Positions 10,997 to 11,208 of a DNA stretch of 11,208 bases are shown here, in pieces; the stretch's first letter is position 1; every line of letters starts with the position of its first letter. The DNA comes from Candidatus Aenigmatarchaeota archaeon (GTDB taxonomy: Archaea > Aenigmatarchaeota > Aenigmatarchaeia > QMZP01). The DNA lies in the NCBI GenBank assembly GCA_030672315.1, contig DAOVGQ010000072.1, positions 1 to 11,208 on the forward strand. The letters run 5' to 3'. A program made the position numbers and the translations under genes. The notes under the pieces were generated by a model. It searched no databases and was not told where the DNA came from. It worked only from the letters and a program-made list of their open reading frames with translations.

Positions 10997-11208
10997 GCGA
11001 GAACCCCATGAGAGCCATAAGGCTGGACAAGCTCACCCTGAACATAGGGGTGGGAGAGGCAGGCCCCGGCATTGAGAAGGCCAAGGCCCTGCTCGAGAAG
11101 CTCTCCCAGGCCAAGGTCGTTGTCACCAAGACCCACAAGAGGACAACATTCGGCGGGACCAAGGGAAGGCCCATAGGGGTCAAGGTCACACTCAGGGGTA
11201 AGAAGGCT
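10993..11208 (+). CDS. 50S ribosomal protein uL5, N-terminal part (cut by window end)
   Basis: Seventy-two codons of uL5 are visible before the window ends. uL5 binds 5S rRNA in the central protuberance. The sequence MRAIRLDKLTLNIGVGEAGPGIEKAKALLEKLSQAK followed by TKTHKRTTFGGTKGRPIGVKVTLRG is the family N-terminus, including the basic 5S-contact stretch. It overlaps eS4 by four bases, so translation is probably coupled. The rest of the protein lies outside the window. Confidence 0.95.
   Translation, partial: MSENPMRAIRLDKLTLNIGVGEAGPGIEKAKALLEKLSQAKVVVTKTHKRTTFGGTKGRPIGVKVTLRGKKA

Overview
The window is archaeal. It carries a digeranylgeranylglyceryl phosphate synthase of ether-lipid synthesis, aIF2-beta, aIF1, the RNase P protein Rnp1 and eS4, and its promoters are TATA-type. 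Many genes are packed into overlapping start/stop junctions, and several ribosomal proteins have long Lys/Glu/Pro-rich tails. The ribosome-binding signal is GGTGA, 4-5 nt before the start, on both strands. The exact lineage cannot be read from the sequence; a DPANN-like or other uncultivated archaeon is a guess. Coding DNA is mostly G+C-rich with AGG as the main arginine codon. Two small inserted genes look less so.

Left part (1-3700): the lysine-rich end of an unidentified protein on the plus strand converges on a minus-strand group read right to left: aIF2-beta, archease, rtcB (RNA ligase) and a UbiA-family lipid prenyltransferase. The rtcB reading frame is interrupted by 31 nt at 2282-2312. 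Those 31 nt fold as a bulge-helix-bulge (BHB) archaeal intron: a 4-bp GGGG/CCCC core, two 3-nt bulges, and a 10-bp stem capped by GAAA. Cutting after the second base of each bulge restores the RtcB sequence HWGYG and one 466-residue enzyme whose Asp95, Cys98 and His203 fall at the numbers used for Pyrococcus horikoshii RtcB. RtcB is itself the ligase that joins exons after BHB cleavage in archaea, so the ligase would be needed to make its own mRNA. This is the most notable feature of the window. The 267-nt region upstream of rtcB adds a TATA box, two near-identical palindromes and a foldable leader.

Right part (3700-11208), plus strand: a ribosomal protein cluster in the order uS13-uS4-uS11, uS19, small unknown gene, uL22-uS3-uL29-aIF1-Rnp1-uS17-uL14, small unknown gene, uL24-eS4-uL5 (cut by the window edge). 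It joins the head of the usual archaeal uS13/uS4/uS11 operon to the S10/spc-type cluster. TATA-like boxes lie before uS13, uL29, Rnp1 and uS17. Foldable non-coding stretches sit before uS13, uS19, uS17 and eS4. The 71- and 77-codon genes of unknown function are tightly coupled to ribosomal neighbours and could be lineage-specific ribosome-associated proteins.

No tRNA, rRNA, CRISPR array or transposon was seen. There is no gene-free stretch longer than 300 nt; the largest gaps (2521-2787, 3666-3891, 8102-8318, 10029-10165) are described as features.
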